A stretch of DNA of 64,000 nt from Pseudomonas putida (GCA_041879295.1 CP047152.1:1431501-1495500), one strand, 5' to 3'. Counted from the stretch's first letter, positions 24,231 through 33,279 are shown. Made by a program: numbers and translations. Notes: generated by a model from the sequence alone, not told the origin.

Positions 24231-25400
24231 ATGTCCGACAAGCCGCGCAATTTCGCCACCCGTACCATTCACGCCGGCGAGCAGTTCAGCGTTGCCGATA
24301 ACGCCATTTTCCCGGCCATCGTCACCGCCAGTTCGTTCACCAAGCGCAGCCTGGATGACAAGCCGGAATATTCCTATAGTCGCGTCGGCAACCCCACCCG
24401 GCATGCCTACGAAACCTGTGTCGCTGCCCTGGAAGAAGGCGTGGGCGCTGTGGCCTGCGCCTCGGGAGTCAATGCCACCGCAACCGTGCTTGAGCTGCTG
24501 CCCAAGGATGCCCACGTGGTGGTGATGAACGGCGTGTACGGTGGCACATTCCGCATCATGGAAGATTACCGCAGCCGCACCTCGGGGCTGACCACCACCT
24601 ATGTCGATCTCAACGACCTTGAAGCCGTAGCGGCTGCGATCAAGCCGGAAACCCAGCTGATCTGGATCGAATCGCCGACCAACCCGTTGCTGCACCTGGT
24701 CGACATCAAGGCGGTATGCGACCTGGCCAGGGCGCGGGGAATTCTTACCTGTATCGACAACACGTTCTGCTCACCGTGGAACCAGCGCCCGATCACCTTG
24801 GGCGTGGACTTGGTGATGCACTCGGCCAGCAAGTACATCGGTGGCCACTCCGACCTCACCGGCGGTGTGGTGGTGGCAGCCAATGACGCGCTGCTGGCCC
24901 GCCTGCGCCGTATCAGCATGGCGATTGGTGCGGTGCAGGGGCCGTTCGACTGCTACCTGGCCCTGCGCGGCCTGAAAACCCTGGATGTGCGCATGGAGCG
25001 CCAGTGCGCCAATGCCCTGCAGGTGGCGCGCTTCCTGGAAGGCCACGCGCAGGTCGAGCAGGTCTATTACCCGGGGCTGGAAAGCCACCCACAGCATGAA
25101 CTGTGCAAACGCCAGATGCGCAGTGGCGGGGCAGTGGTGGCGATGAAGGTCAAGGGCGACCGCGCCGCGCTCAACTGCCTGGTAGAGGCACTGCAGATTT
25201 TTGTGCTGGCTGACTCACTGGGCGGGGTGGAGAGCATGATCAACCATTCCTGGAGCATGTCGCACTGCTCGCTGAGCCCGGAGCAGAAAGGGGTGATGGG
25301 TATCAGCGAAAACCTGCTGCGGTTGTCGGTAGGTATCGAGGATTACCGTGACCTGGTCGAGGACCTGGATGGGGCGTTGAAAGCGCTGGTTGCTGTGTAA
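24231..25400 (+). CDS. Trans-sulfuration PLP enzyme (cystathionine gamma-lyase/synthase type)
   Basis: A 389-residue Cys/Met-metabolism PLP enzyme of fold type I. The PLP Lys is Lys201 (SASKYIGGHSD). Arg51 (YSRVGNPT) and Tyr103 (VYGGT) are the conserved phosphate and proton-transfer residues. The family includes cystathionine gamma-synthase, cystathionine gamma- and beta-lyases, O-acetylhomoserine sulfhydrylase and methionine gamma-lyase. The sequence is unlike the classic P. putida MdeA, and the exact reaction cannot be told. Start MSDKPRNF at 24231; ATG 24219 is possible. The divergent Lrp-type regulator hints at a role in sulfur amino-acid breakdown. Confidence 0.88.
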   Translation: MSDKPRNFATRTIHAGEQFSVADNAIFPAIVTASSFTKRSLDDKPEYSYSRVGNPTRHAYETCVAALEEGVGAVACASGVNATATVLELLPKDAHVVVMNGVYGGTFRIMEDYRSRTSGLTTTYVDLNDLEAVAAAIKPETQLIWIESPTNPLLHLVDIKAVCDLARARGILTCIDNTFCSPWNQRPITLGVDLVMHSASKYIGGHSDLTGGVVVAANDALLARLRRISMAIGAVQGPFDCYLALRGLKTLDVRMERQCANALQVARFLEGHAQVEQVYYPGLESHPQHELCKRQMRSGGAVVAMKVKGDRAALNCLVEALQIFVLADSLGGVESMINHSWSMSHCSLSPEQKGVMGISENLLRLSVGIEDYRDLVEDLDGALKALVAV

Positions 25401-25407
25401 GGGCTGC

Positions 25408-25486
25408 TGGCCTCTTCGCGGTCAAGCCCGCTCCTGCAGGTGTCGTGTTTCAATGTAGGAGCGGGCTTGCCCGCGAAGAGGCCGGC
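25408..25486. repeat. REP pair (inverted)
   Basis: ggcctcttcgcggtcaagcc... and gtaggagcgggcttgcccgcgaagaggcc in opposite orientation, between convergent genes. Confidence 0.8.
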
Positions 25487-25504
25487 GGATTCAATAGATG
25501 CCTG

Positions 25505-25741
25505 TCAGGATTTGGGCGGATGAATGATCCGTTCGATCTTGTCCTTGATCAGCAACCTTTCCTTGCGCAGGCGGTTGACGGCCTCGTCGTTGGTACCGTT
25601 GCCTTCGGCGGCGACCACCTCCTTGTCCTTGGCGTTGTACTCCTTGTGCAGTTTGTGCAGGTCCTGATCCTTGTCAATGAGCGCCTGGAATGCATCAGCG
25701 GTAACGTGCAGGTCAGCGAGCAGATCATGCGGAACTGGCAT
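25505..25741 (-). CDS. YdcH family (DUF465) small protein
   Basis: A 78-residue highly charged helical protein of the YdcH/DUF465 family (FQALIDKDQDLHKLHKEYNAKDKEV ... LRKERLLIKDKIERII). The family is widespread in proteobacteria, forms a helical hairpin, and has no settled function. The start has GAGGTGAAG upstream on the minus strand. Monocistronic. Confidence 0.88.
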   Translation of the reverse strand: MPVPHDLLADLHVTADAFQALIDKDQDLHKLHKEYNAKDKEVVAAEGNGTNDEAVNRLRKERLLIKDKIERIIHPPKS

Positions 25742-25892
25742 TTCTTCACCTCTGTCAGGGTTGTCGGTAAGGCTCTGATCACTGAGGATAGCTGTCTTTG
25801 CGCAGGCTTGTGGCCGCTGCCCAGGCTGAATGGCAGCTGAATGATTTTGAGATTATTTGTAAAAGACGCACCTTCACGAAATTGTTACCGTC

Positions 25893-25900
25893 TTTTTCAC
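25893..25900 (+). promoter_or_regulatory. ColR-like box upstream of eptA-type gene
   Basis: TTTTTCAC at 25893-25900, preceded by ttaccgtc, resembles the conserved half of the ColR binding motif described in P. putida. A lipid A phosphoethanolamine transferase gene is a known ColR target there. The upstream half departs from the consensus by about one base as I remember it, so this is a suggestion. Confidence 0.35.
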
Positions 25901-25994
25901 AAAAATTTGATGGCGCCCTTTCTAGAGTTCGCCCAACTTTCCCACGGTGCCTTCTGGCCTGGGGGTTGAAAATCACTCTTGATTGCGAACGCTG

Positions 25995-27632
25995 ATGCTC
26001 AACTTCAAATCCCTGCGGACTGAATGGGTCACGCTGCTGGCCAGTCTTTACCTGCTGATCGGCTTCAACATGTTCCTCTGGGAGCACCTGCAAGCCGCGG
26101 TTCCTGCCGGCCTGTCGGGGTTGTGGCTAAGCCTGGCGTTTGCCATGCTGATGCTCTTCGCCTTCAATCTGATCCTCACGTTACTTGCTTTCCGATATGT
26201 ATTGAAGCCGGTACTTATCGTGTTGTTCATGAGTGGCGCAGGCGTGGCTTACTTCATGAACCAGTACGGTGTACTTATTGATACCGGTATGTTTCGTAAT
26301 ATGGCCGAGACCAATATTGCGGAAGTGCGCGACTTGATGTCGTTCAAGTTTGCCGCATATATCCTGCTGCTGGGTGTGCTGCCTTCGGTGCTGCTGTGGA
26401 AGGCGAAGATCGCTTACCGCCCCTGGCACCGCGAGCTGCTGGGCAAGTTGGTGGTCAGTGGCGCCTGTGTAGTGACCATCGGCTCGGTCGCCTTGGTCAA
26501 TTATCAGGGGCTGTCGTCGCTGTTTCGCAATCACCATGAACTGCGCCTGATGCTCACCCCCAGCAATATCGTCGGGGCTTCCATTGGTTATGTCAGCGAG
26601 CGTGTCGGTACGGCCTCGCGCCCGTTCCAGCATTATGGCGAAGATGCCAAGCGTGATGCGGCCTGGCAAAAACATGAGCGCAAGTCGCTGACCGTGCTGG
26701 TGGTCGGGGAAAGTGCCCGGGCAGACCATTTCGGCGTGCTGGGCTATGACCGCGATACCACGCCGAATCTCGCCAAGGAGCAGGGCCTGCTGGCGTTTTC
26801 CGACGTGCACTCGTGTGGTACGGAAACGGCGGTTTCGGTGCCTTGCATGTTCTCGGGCATGAAGCGCAGGGACTACGATGCCCGGGTAGCGAAAAACCGT
26901 GAAGGGCTGTTGGACATTCTCCAGCGTGCCGGCCTGGCCGTGCAGTGGCGTGACAACCAGTCGGGCTGCAAAGGCACCTGCGATCGCGTGCAGTTCATTG
27001 ATGTCAGCAACCTCAAGGATCCGCAGCTGTGCGCCAATGGCGAATGCCATGACCAGATCCTGCTGCAAGGCCTGGACGCGCTGATCGACAACCTCGACAA
27101 GGACACCGTGCTGGTGCTGCACCAGATGGGTAGCCACGGCCCCGAGTACTTCAAGCGCTACCCCAGTGACGACGAGCGCTTCACCCCGGTGTGCCAAAGC
27201 AACGCGTTGAACCAGTGCAGCAAGGAGGAAATCATCAACGGGTACGACAACACCCTTGCTTACACCGACAAGGTGCTGGCCTCGCTGATCGATATCCTGC
27301 GCAGCAAGCAAGACAAGGTCGACACGGCGATGATCTACCTGTCCGACCACGGCGAGTCGCTGGGCGAGTACAACCTGTTCCTGCACGGTACGCCGTACGC
27401 CATCGCTCCCGAGCCGCAGAAGCATGTGCCGCTGCTGACCTGGTTCTCTGACAGCTACAAGGAGGACTTCGGCGTCGATACCGACTGCCTGGCCCGGCTC
27501 AGCGATGCCCCGCTGTCCCAGGACAACCTGTTCCACTCGATGCTTGGCTTGTTGCAGGTACACACCGAACTCTACCAGCAGTCGCTGGACATGTTCGCCA
27601 GTTGCCGGCCCTGGCTGGCGGCCAAGCGCTGA
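25995..27632 (+). CDS. eptA: Lipid A phosphoethanolamine transferase (EptA type)
   Basis: A 545-residue inner-membrane enzyme that moves phosphoethanolamine from phosphatidylethanolamine to lipid A, lowering surface charge and polymyxin binding. Five N-terminal membrane segments (to about residue 170) precede the periplasmic sulfatase-fold domain. Metal and catalytic residues are visible: Glu239 (VVGESARADH), the nucleophile Thr278 (CGTETAVSVPCMFSG) and SDHGESLGE near residue 450. Paired Cys in NQSGCKGTC and QLCANGEC are the family disulfides. ATG 25995 is chosen over TTG 25983; neither has a clear ribosome site. Likely stress-regulated given the ColR-like box. Confidence 0.93.
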   Translation: MLNFKSLRTEWVTLLASLYLLIGFNMFLWEHLQAAVPAGLSGLWLSLAFAMLMLFAFNLILTLLAFRYVLKPVLIVLFMSGAGVAYFMNQYGVLIDTGMFRNMAETNIAEVRDLMSFKFAAYILLLGVLPSVLLWKAKIAYRPWHRELLGKLVVSGACVVTIGSVALVNYQGLSSLFRNHHELRLMLTPSNIVGASIGYVSERVGTASRPFQHYGEDAKRDAAWQKHERKSLTVLVVGESARADHFGVLGYDRDTTPNLAKEQGLLAFSDVHSCGTETAVSVPCMFSGMKRRDYDARVAKNREGLLDILQRAGLAVQWRDNQSGCKGTCDRVQFIDVSNLKDPQLCANGECHDQILLQGLDALIDNLDKDTVLVLHQMGSHGPEYFKRYPSDDERFTPVCQSNALNQCSKEEIINGYDNTLAYTDKVLASLIDILRSKQDKVDTAMIYLSDHGESLGEYNLFLHGTPYAIAPEPQKHVPLLTWFSDSYKEDFGVDTDCLARLSDAPLSQDNLFHSMLGLLQVHTELYQQSLDMFASCRPWLAAKR

Positions 27633-27664
27633 AGCCAGTCGCGTGTCATGCAAGCTTGCGCGGT

Positions 27665-27755
27665 CCCTGTGGGAGCGGGCAAGCCCGCGAACCCGGGCCA
27701 AGCCCGTGCCATACACCGTGTTGCCTTCTTCGCGGGCGCGCCCGCTCCCACAGGG
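27665..27755. repeat. REP pair (inverted)
   Basis: cctgtgggagcgggcaagcccgcgaa... and ...ttcgcgggcgcgcccgctcccacagg, with an inner short hairpin (cgggccaagcccg), between eptA and rnd. Confidence 0.85.
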
Positions 27756-27839
27756 TGGACTGCTCCCGAAAAGCTGGACAGTTTCACCAGCAGTGCCCGC
27801 GCCGTATATACTGCGCGCCAATGTTAGTGGGAGAGCCTT

Positions 27840-28973
27840 GTGGCCATCGAAATTCACTGGATCCGTGACGACCAGAGCCTGGCCGAACACTGCCGCGACT
27901 GGCACCAGTTGCCGTTCGTCGCCGTCGACACCGAATTCATGCGGGTCGACACCTTCTACCCGAAAGCCGGGCTGATTCAGATCGGCGACGGCCAACGCGC
28001 CTTCCTGATCGACCCGCTGCTGATCAGCAACTGGCAACCCTTGGCCGACCTGCTGGAAGACAGCGGTGTGGTCAAGGTGCTGCACGCCTGCAGCGAAGAC
28101 CTTGAAGTGCTGCTGCGCCTGACCGGCAAGCTGCCTCAACCGCTGTTCGACACTCAGCTGGCCGCCGGTTACCTGAACCTGGGCTTCTCCATGGGCTATT
28201 CGCGCCTGGTGCAGGAAGTGCTGGGCATCGAATTGCCCAAAGGCGAAACCCGCTCTGACTGGCTGCAACGCCCGCTCTCGGAAACCCAGGTCAGCTACGC
28301 TGCCGAAGATGCCGTGCACCTGGCCGAGCTGTTCACCGTGCTGCGCCCGCGGCTGAGTGACGACAAGTACGCCTGGGTGCTGGAAGACGGCGCCGAGCTG
28401 GTGGCTGCGTTGCGCCGTGAAGTCGAGCCCGAAAGCCTGTATCGCGACGTCAAGCTGGCCTGGAAGCTGGCGCCTCAACAACTGGCAGTGCTGCGTGAGC
28501 TGTGCGCCTGGCGCGAGCGCGAGGCGCGCAACCGCGATGTCCCGCGCAATCGTATCCTCAAGGAGCACTCGCTGTGGCCCATGGCCAAGAGCCAGCCGAA
28601 CAACCTGTCGGCCTTGGCCAAGATCGACGAGATGCACCCGCGCACCATTCGTCAGGACGGTGAGTTCCTCATCCAGCTGATCAAGCGCGCCGCCAGCCTG
28701 CCTGCCGAGCAATGGCCAGCGCCCTTGCCCGAGCCGCTGCCGATCGAGGCTGCCGGCCTCCTCAAGCAGTTGCGTGCCATCGGCCAGGCCGAAGGCGAGC
28801 GCCTGGGGATTGCGCCCGAGCTGATGCTGCGCAAGAAAGCCCTGGAGGCGCTGCTCAAGAGCGGTTACCCCAATGGCCCTTATCAACTGCCCGATTCGCT
28901 GCGCGGCTGGCGCCGTGAGCGCATGGGCCAGGCCCTGCTGGACAACCTGGCAGGTGCCGGAGAAACCCGATGA
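27840..28973 (+). CDS. rnd: Ribonuclease D
   Basis: A 377-residue 3'-5' exoribonuclease that trims tRNA and other structured RNA 3' ends. The DEDD exonuclease domain (residues about 5-175) begins with [12 protein letters not shown] and contains [12 protein letters not shown] and the [14 protein letters not shown] motif. An HRDC domain (about residues 215-290) follows. GTG start at 27840 with GGGAGAG upstream. The stop overlaps the YcgL start by 4 nt, an arrangement seen in other pseudomonads. Confidence 0.95.
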   Translation: MAIEIHWIRDDQSLAEHCRDWHQLPFVAVDTEFMRVDTFYPKAGLIQIGDGQRAFLIDPLLISNWQPLADLLEDSGVVKVLHACSEDLEVLLRLTGKLPQPLFDTQLAAGYLNLGFSMGYSRLVQEVLGIELPKGETRSDWLQRPLSETQVSYAAEDAVHLAELFTVLRPRLSDDKYAWVLEDGAELVAALRREVEPESLYRDVKLAWKLAPQQLAVLRELCAWREREARNRDVPRNRILKEHSLWPMAKSQPNNLSALAKIDEMHPRTIRQDGEFLIQLIKRAASLPAEQWPAPLPEPLPIEAAGLLKQLRAIGQAEGERLGIAPELMLRKKALEALLKSGYPNGPYQLPDSLRGWRRERMGQALLDNLAGAGETR

Positions 28974-29263
28974 AACGCATTTGCTCGATCTACAAGAGCC
29001 CACGCAAGAACGAAATGTACCTGTACGTGCTCAAGGCTGACGGCCTGGAGCGCGTGCCTGAAGGCCTGCTGCCGTTTTTCGGCACCCCCGTTCACGCTTT
29101 CGACCTGGTGCTCAGCCCTGAGCGCAAGCTGGCCCGCGAGGACATCAGCAAGGTGCTGGAGAACCTCGAAAGCCAAGGTTACCACCTGCAGATGCCGCCG
29201 CTGGAAGATGAGTACATCGAGCACCTGCCCGAAGAGCTGCTGCGCCGTAACGACCCCGTCTGA
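28970..29263 (+). CDS. YcgL domain protein
   Basis: A 97-residue protein with a YcgL domain ([24 protein letters not shown] ... [22 protein letters not shown]). The family has a small alpha/beta fold and unknown role. It overlaps rnd by ATGA and the next gene starts 3 nt after its stop, so it sits in an RNase D operon. Confidence 0.92.
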   Translation: MKRICSIYKSPRKNEMYLYVLKADGLERVPEGLLPFFGTPVHAFDLVLSPERKLAREDISKVLENLESQGYHLQMPPLEDEYIEHLPEELLRRNDPV

Positions 29264-29265
29264 CC

Positions 29266-30198
29266 ATGCGCGTACTGATTGCTGAGCATGACCATGCTCG
29301 ATACGCCGAGCTTTTGCGCGCAGCCGCGCCTGAAGTGGAAGTTCTGACCAGCGGCGACTCTGCCGAACTCGCCCGCCAGGCACCGCAGTGCCCGGTGTGG
29401 CTGGGCCAGCCGGACTTGCTGGCAAGTCTGCTGCGCCAAGGCCATAAGCCTGCCTGGATGCAGTCGACCTGGGCCGGTATCACGCCGTTGTTGGCCGATG
29501 GCCTGCCGCGTGATTACCGCCTGAGCCGGGCAGTGGGTATCTTCGGGCAAGTGATGGCCGAGTACATGCTCACCTATATGCTAGGCCATGAGCGTGAGGT
29601 GCTTGCGCGCCTGGTCAGCCAGGTCGAGCGGCGTTGGGATGACCACCCGGGGCGCAGCCTGGAAGGGCGCAAGGTTCTCATTGTGGGTGTAGGTGACATT
29701 GGTCAGCGTGTGGCCGAGTTCCTGCAGCCGTTTGGTGTGGAGCTTTACGGGGTCGCCAGCAGCGCCCGTGAGCAGGCGCCGTTCGTCGAGGTGGCGGCGC
29801 TGGTCGACCTGCCGCGCATGGTCGGCCAGGTCGATTACGTGCTGAACCTGCTGCCCGATACCCCGGCGACTCATGATCTGTATGACGCAGCGCTGTTCAA
29901 GTGCTTCCAGCCCTCGGCCTTGTTCATCAACGCCGGCCGTGGTGTGGCGGTGGTCGATGCCGATCTGGTTGAGGCGCTGAAGGCGGGGCATCTGGCCGGT
30001 GCGGTAATCGATGTGTGCCGCCAGGAGCCGCTGCCCAAGCAACACCCGTTCTGGACCGCCTGGGGCTTGCTACTGACCGGGCACAGCTCGGCGCCCACCT
30101 CGCCGGCGGCGATGGTGCGTTTGTTTGTCGAGAACGTGCGGGCTTATGAAGCGGGGCAGGGGTTGCGGGGAGAAGTGGACTTCGACCGGGGTTATTGA
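29266..30198 (+). CDS. D-2-hydroxyacid dehydrogenase (GhrA-like)
   Basis: A 310-residue NAD(P)-dependent D-2-hydroxyacid dehydrogenase, probably a glyoxylate/hydroxypyruvate-type reductase. The Rossmann motif is GRKVLIVGVGDIGQRVAEFL (about residues 125-145). The catalytic region has LLPDTPATHDLYDAALF, INAGRGVAVVDADLV (Arg) and DVCRQEPLP (Glu) with a late His (GHSSAPT). Third gene of the rnd operon. The substrate is not certain. Confidence 0.9.
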   Translation: MRVLIAEHDHARYAELLRAAAPEVEVLTSGDSAELARQAPQCPVWLGQPDLLASLLRQGHKPAWMQSTWAGITPLLADGLPRDYRLSRAVGIFGQVMAEYMLTYMLGHEREVLARLVSQVERRWDDHPGRSLEGRKVLIVGVGDIGQRVAEFLQPFGVELYGVASSAREQAPFVEVAALVDLPRMVGQVDYVLNLLPDTPATHDLYDAALFKCFQPSALFINAGRGVAVVDADLVEALKAGHLAGAVIDVCRQEPLPKQHPFWTAWGLLLTGHSSAPTSPAAMVRLFVENVRAYEAGQGLRGEVDFDRGY

Positions 30199-30379
30199 AA
30201 TGTATGGGCTGTGTCGAAGGTGTGCCATAGCGCCGAAGCCTGTTGCGCCTGGCTGCGATTGAACGGCACCACTGCGTGTCGGCGTGACTGACAAGCGGTC
30301 TGGCTTTGCCGAAGGCCAGGCTCTAGACTGGCGCCGCCGCGCGCTGTGGCCCCCAAGATGAATGCAGGAACCCCGTGTG

Positions 30380-30829
30380 ATGATCGCTGAAAACGCGCCG
30401 TTCTGGCGGCGCAAGACCCTCGAACAACTCAGCCAGCAAGAGTGGGAGTCGCTGTGCGATGGCTGCGGCCTGTGCTGCCTGCAAAAGCTCGAGGACGAAG
30501 ACGACAACAGCGTCTATTACACCCGCATCGCCTGCAAGTTGCTGGACCTGGATACGTGCCAGTGCAGTGACTACCCCAACCGCTTCGCCCAAGTGCCGGA
30601 CTGCATCCAGCTTACCCCGGGCAAGGCCGACCAGTTCAAGTGGCTGCCAAGTACCTGTGGTTACCGTCTGGTCAGTGAGGGCAAGGACTTGCCGGCCTGG
30701 CATCACCTGGTCTGTGGCGATCGCCAACAGGTCCATGAACAGCGCATTTCACAGTCGGGGCGTATGCTCAGTGAACACGATGTGCACGAAGACGACTGGG
30801 AAGACCACCTGATCTTCCGCGCCAGCTGA
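30380..30829 (+). CDS. YcgN family Cys-cluster protein
   Basis: A 149-residue protein of the YcgN/UPF0153 family with a zinc- or iron-binding Cys cluster ([16 protein letters not shown], then [27 protein letters not shown] and LVCGDR). ATG 30380 is chosen because AGGAA lies 9 nt upstream and the length then equals the E. coli protein; ATG 30362 is in frame. In many gammaproteobacteria YcgN follows YcgL and RNase D, as here. Function unknown. Confidence 0.9.
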   Translation: MIAENAPFWRRKTLEQLSQQEWESLCDGCGLCCLQKLEDEDDNSVYYTRIACKLLDLDTCQCSDYPNRFAQVPDCIQLTPGKADQFKWLPSTCGYRLVSEGKDLPAWHHLVCGDRQQVHEQRISQSGRMLSEHDVHEDDWEDHLIFRAS

Positions 30830-30870
30830 CCGGCGCGACCCGCTGCCCCGGGGAAACAAGGAGTTTCTGT

Positions 30871-32079
30871 ATGCGTTGCCAGCTGTTGTTGCTGTTGGGC
30901 CTGATGGCCAGTTCGCCGGCCTGGGCGAAAAAGGTCGACCTCGACTACCAAGTGCGATTGCTGCCTGCCAGTGGCCAGGCTGAAGTGCGCGTTACATTGG
31001 CCGAAGGCAGCGTAGTGCGCAGCCTGGACTTCGACCTGAGCAAGGCCGGGGCTTACAGCGGCTTCCAGGCTGATGGGCAATGGCAACTGAAGGGGCAGCG
31101 TGGCATATGGCAGCCAGCGGCCGGCAAGACCAGCCTCAGCTACCGCGTGCAGCTGGACCAGAAGCTGGCCAGCGGCGCCTATTCATCACGCGTCACCCCG
31201 CACTGGGCACTGTTCCTCGGCGACCAGTTGATACCCCCTGCGCGCCTCGACCAGCAGGACGGTACCGAGTTGGTGGCGCGCCTGGCTTTCGACCTGCCCG
31301 AGGGCTGGAAGAGCATCGAAACGTCCTGGCCGCGCATTGGCAAGGGGAAGTTTCGCATCGACAACGTGTCGCGCCTGTTCGATCGCCCGACCGGCTGGAT
31401 GCTTGCCGGCGACCTGGGCAGCCGCCGCGCTCGCCTGGGCGAGACCGAAGTGACCGTGGCCGCACCGGTGGGGCAGGGCATGCGGCGCATGGACAACCTG
31501 ACCTTGCTCACATTCGTCTGGCCACAACTACAAGCTGTGTTCCCGCGTAACCCGCCCAAGCTGCTTTTGGTCGGGGCGCGTGACGGCATGTGGCGAGGGG
31601 CTATGGCTGCGCAGGGCTCGTTGTACCTGAACAGTGCCCGGCCCATGGTCAGCGAAAACGGCAATAGCCCGTTGCTGCGCGAACTGGTGCAACTGTTCGC
31701 GCAGATTCACGGGCGTGACGGCAGTGACTGGCTGGTAGAAAGCCTGACCGATTATTACGCCAACGAGTTGCTACGCCGCTCGGGCGGGATGAGTGACGAC
31801 CGCTACCAGGTCTGGCAGGCGCGCCTGAGCAAGCAGGGCGCCAAGGTCAACCGGCTCAAGGGTGAGCGCGCCAGTCCGGCGCAGGTGGCCCGTGGCGTGA
31901 TGCTGTTGCAGGCGTTGGACAAGGAAATCCGTATTCACACCCAGGCCAAACGTTCGTTGGACGATGTGGTGCGTGGGCTGATGCGCCTGCCCAGCGTCAG
32001 TACCGAAGACTTTGTGCAGATCAGCGAGAACGTACTGGGGCGGCGTTCCGATGTGCTGCAGAGCAAGGTGCTGCACTAG
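30871..32079 (+). CDS. Exported M61 peptidase-like protein lacking active site
   Basis: A 402-residue protein with a signal peptide (MRCQLLLLLGLMASSPAWA) and a predicted periplasmic location. The body looks like the N-terminal beta domain and the catalytic domain of M61 glycyl aminopeptidases. The downstream segment WLVESLTDYYANELLRRSGG (about residues 290-309) matches the WFxEGxTDYY...RxG motif, which includes the third zinc ligand Glu. Where HExxH should be there is RELVQ (about 270-274), so both His are missing. It should not bind zinc in the usual way and may be a scaffold or binding protein. Confidence 0.75.
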   Translation: MRCQLLLLLGLMASSPAWAKKVDLDYQVRLLPASGQAEVRVTLAEGSVVRSLDFDLSKAGAYSGFQADGQWQLKGQRGIWQPAAGKTSLSYRVQLDQKLASGAYSSRVTPHWALFLGDQLIPPARLDQQDGTELVARLAFDLPEGWKSIETSWPRIGKGKFRIDNVSRLFDRPTGWMLAGDLGSRRARLGETEVTVAAPVGQGMRRMDNLTLLTFVWPQLQAVFPRNPPKLLLVGARDGMWRGAMAAQGSLYLNSARPMVSENGNSPLLRELVQLFAQIHGRDGSDWLVESLTDYYANELLRRSGGMSDDRYQVWQARLSKQGAKVNRLKGERASPAQVARGVMLLQALDKEIRIHTQAKRSLDDVVRGLMRLPSVSTEDFVQISENVLGRRSDVLQSKVLH

Positions 32080-32081
32080 GT

Positions 32082-32300
32082 ATCCCTGCGCCTGACAATC
32101 GGCAGGGCGGCATCGTCTGCAAGTCGCATTTCAAGCGTATCAAGTCGTACCTGGAATACACCGCCGAGCAGAAACTCAGCATTGTTCACGGGGCGAAACC
32201 GAGGATGGGGAGCGTGCAGCCAACCATCGTCGGCAACGTTGATCGCGACAACCCATGGTTTGTCGAGGCAATGTTCGGCCCGGTTTCGGTGCTGTTCTGA
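32082..32300 (+). pseudogene. Aldehyde dehydrogenase C-terminal remnant
   Basis: An open frame with no start codon, from just after the M61-like gene's stop to a TGA at 32298-32300, reads as an aldehyde dehydrogenase fragment. GGIVCKSHFKRIKSYLEYT aligns with the GPxIsxxqxxRVxxYI segment. VQPTIVGNVDRDNP is the VEPTIfxxVxxDxx motif, and VEAMFGPVSVL the EEiFGPVxxv motif, with both usual Glu changed or shifted. Catalytic Cys and cofactor domain are absent. It is a decayed gene tail of about 70 codons with normal host codon use. Confidence 0.6.
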
Positions 32301-32364
32301 CGGAGCTCAGCACTCGGTCGCCCTGTGTTGGCAGATCTGTCCTGCCGCCGCAGTGGCGGCCTTT

Positions 32365-32835
32365 TTATTTGAACTTGGGCCCCGAGCGGGTATTCAGCCC
32401 CTTGGCCAAGCGGTCGTACAGCACCACATTCACCGTTGCCGCCAGGTTCATGCAGCCCTCGGTTGGTATGTAGATTGTCTCCTCACACCAGCCCCGCACC
32501 TCTTCGCTCAACGAGCCATCCTCTGGTCCGAAGATGTAAATGGCACGGTCCGGATGGGTGTAGTCCGGCAATGGCCGCGCACCCTCCACCAGTTCCACCG
32601 CCACTGGCGTGCACCCCAGCGGGATAATGCGCTGCAGGTCGTCGATGCCGATCAGCGGGATGTCGTAGTGCACGCGCTTGGTGTCGGTGACGAAGTCACG
32701 CGCGCGCTCATAGCGTTTGCCCGTGTAGAACACCGAATTGACGCCATAGCAGCCCGCGGCGCGCATCACAGAGCCGACGTTTTCTGCCGACTTGGGGTTG
32801 AACAGGCCGATGCAGCTGTATCGTTTGTTTGCCAC
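32365..32835 (-). CDS. TrmH-family (SPOUT) RNA methyltransferase
   Basis: A 156-residue SPOUT-fold methyltransferase, single domain like TrmL. Motif 1 is the N-terminal LFNPKSAENVGSVMRAAGCYG, motif 2 is YIFGPEDGSLSEEV, and motif 3 is IPTEGCMNLAATVNVVLYD, which forms the SAM-binding knot. It likely 2'-O-methylates a tRNA or rRNA nucleotide, but the target is unknown. It differs from canonical TrmL in sequence. Single gene, convergent with the remnant to its left. Confidence 0.9.
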   Translation of the reverse strand: MANKRYSCIGLFNPKSAENVGSVMRAAGCYGVNSVFYTGKRYERARDFVTDTKRVHYDIPLIGIDDLQRIIPLGCTPVAVELVEGARPLPDYTHPDRAIYIFGPEDGSLSEEVRGWCEETIYIPTEGCMNLAATVNVVLYDRLAKGLNTRSGPKFK

Positions 32836-32907
32836 GTACCGGGGCCCTTCGCGAAAAAAAGCGCGATTATACGGGCTGCCCGGTAGCAGCGGGGGGCGAA
32901 TCGATGG

Positions 32908-33279
32908 TCAGTCTTTCTTCAGCATGCCCGCCAACCCGGCAAACGGGTTGTGCGTAGCCTTGGCAATGCTCGGGGTGCTGGTGGAGCCTTCGCTGAAGTA
33001 CTGCTGGTCGGTGTAGCGCGAGTGCTCGTTGTCGTGGCAGTACAGGCACAGCAGCTCCCAGTTGGAGCCGTCCTGAGGGTTGTTGTCGTGGTTGTGGTCA
33101 CGGTGATGCACGGTCAGCTCGCTCAGGCGCTTGCCGGCGAATTCGCGGGCGCAGCGGCCGCACACGTGCGGGTACATTCTCAGGGCCTTGTCGCGGTAGC
33201 CCATTTCCTTGTCGCGCTTGGCATCGGCCAGGATGCGGTCGAGGCGCGCGGTAGCGGCGGCAGAAGAGGTGGAGCTCAT
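32908..33279 (-). CDS. YajD family HNH nuclease
   Basis: A 123-residue HNH endonuclease-fold protein of the YajD family. The zinc Cys pairs are CGRCAREF and LLCLYCHDNEHSRY, and the HNH core is LTVHHRDHNHDNNPQDGSNWELL. YajD is broadly conserved in gammaproteobacteria without an assigned role. The C-terminal tail (STPSIAKATHNPFAGLAGML) is Ala/Gly-rich. No restriction partner is adjacent. Confidence 0.92.
   Translation of the reverse strand: MSSTSSAAATARLDRILADAKRDKEMGYRDKALRMYPHVCGRCAREFAGKRLSELTVHHRDHNHDNNPQDGSNWELLCLYCHDNEHSRYTDQQYFSEGSTSTPSIAKATHNPFAGLAGMLKKD

Noticed and set aside
24231..25400. Calling this gene methionine gamma-lyase (mdeA) because of the divergent Lrp-type regulator
   Set aside because: The sequence lacks the MdeA-type N-terminal region as I remember it and fits general cystathionine enzymes better, so only the family is claimed.
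26181..29003. A 940-codon open frame on the minus strand
   Set aside because: It runs antisense through eptA, a REP pair and rnd with no start or ribosome site and no family resemblance; high-GC antisense frames stay open by codon bias.
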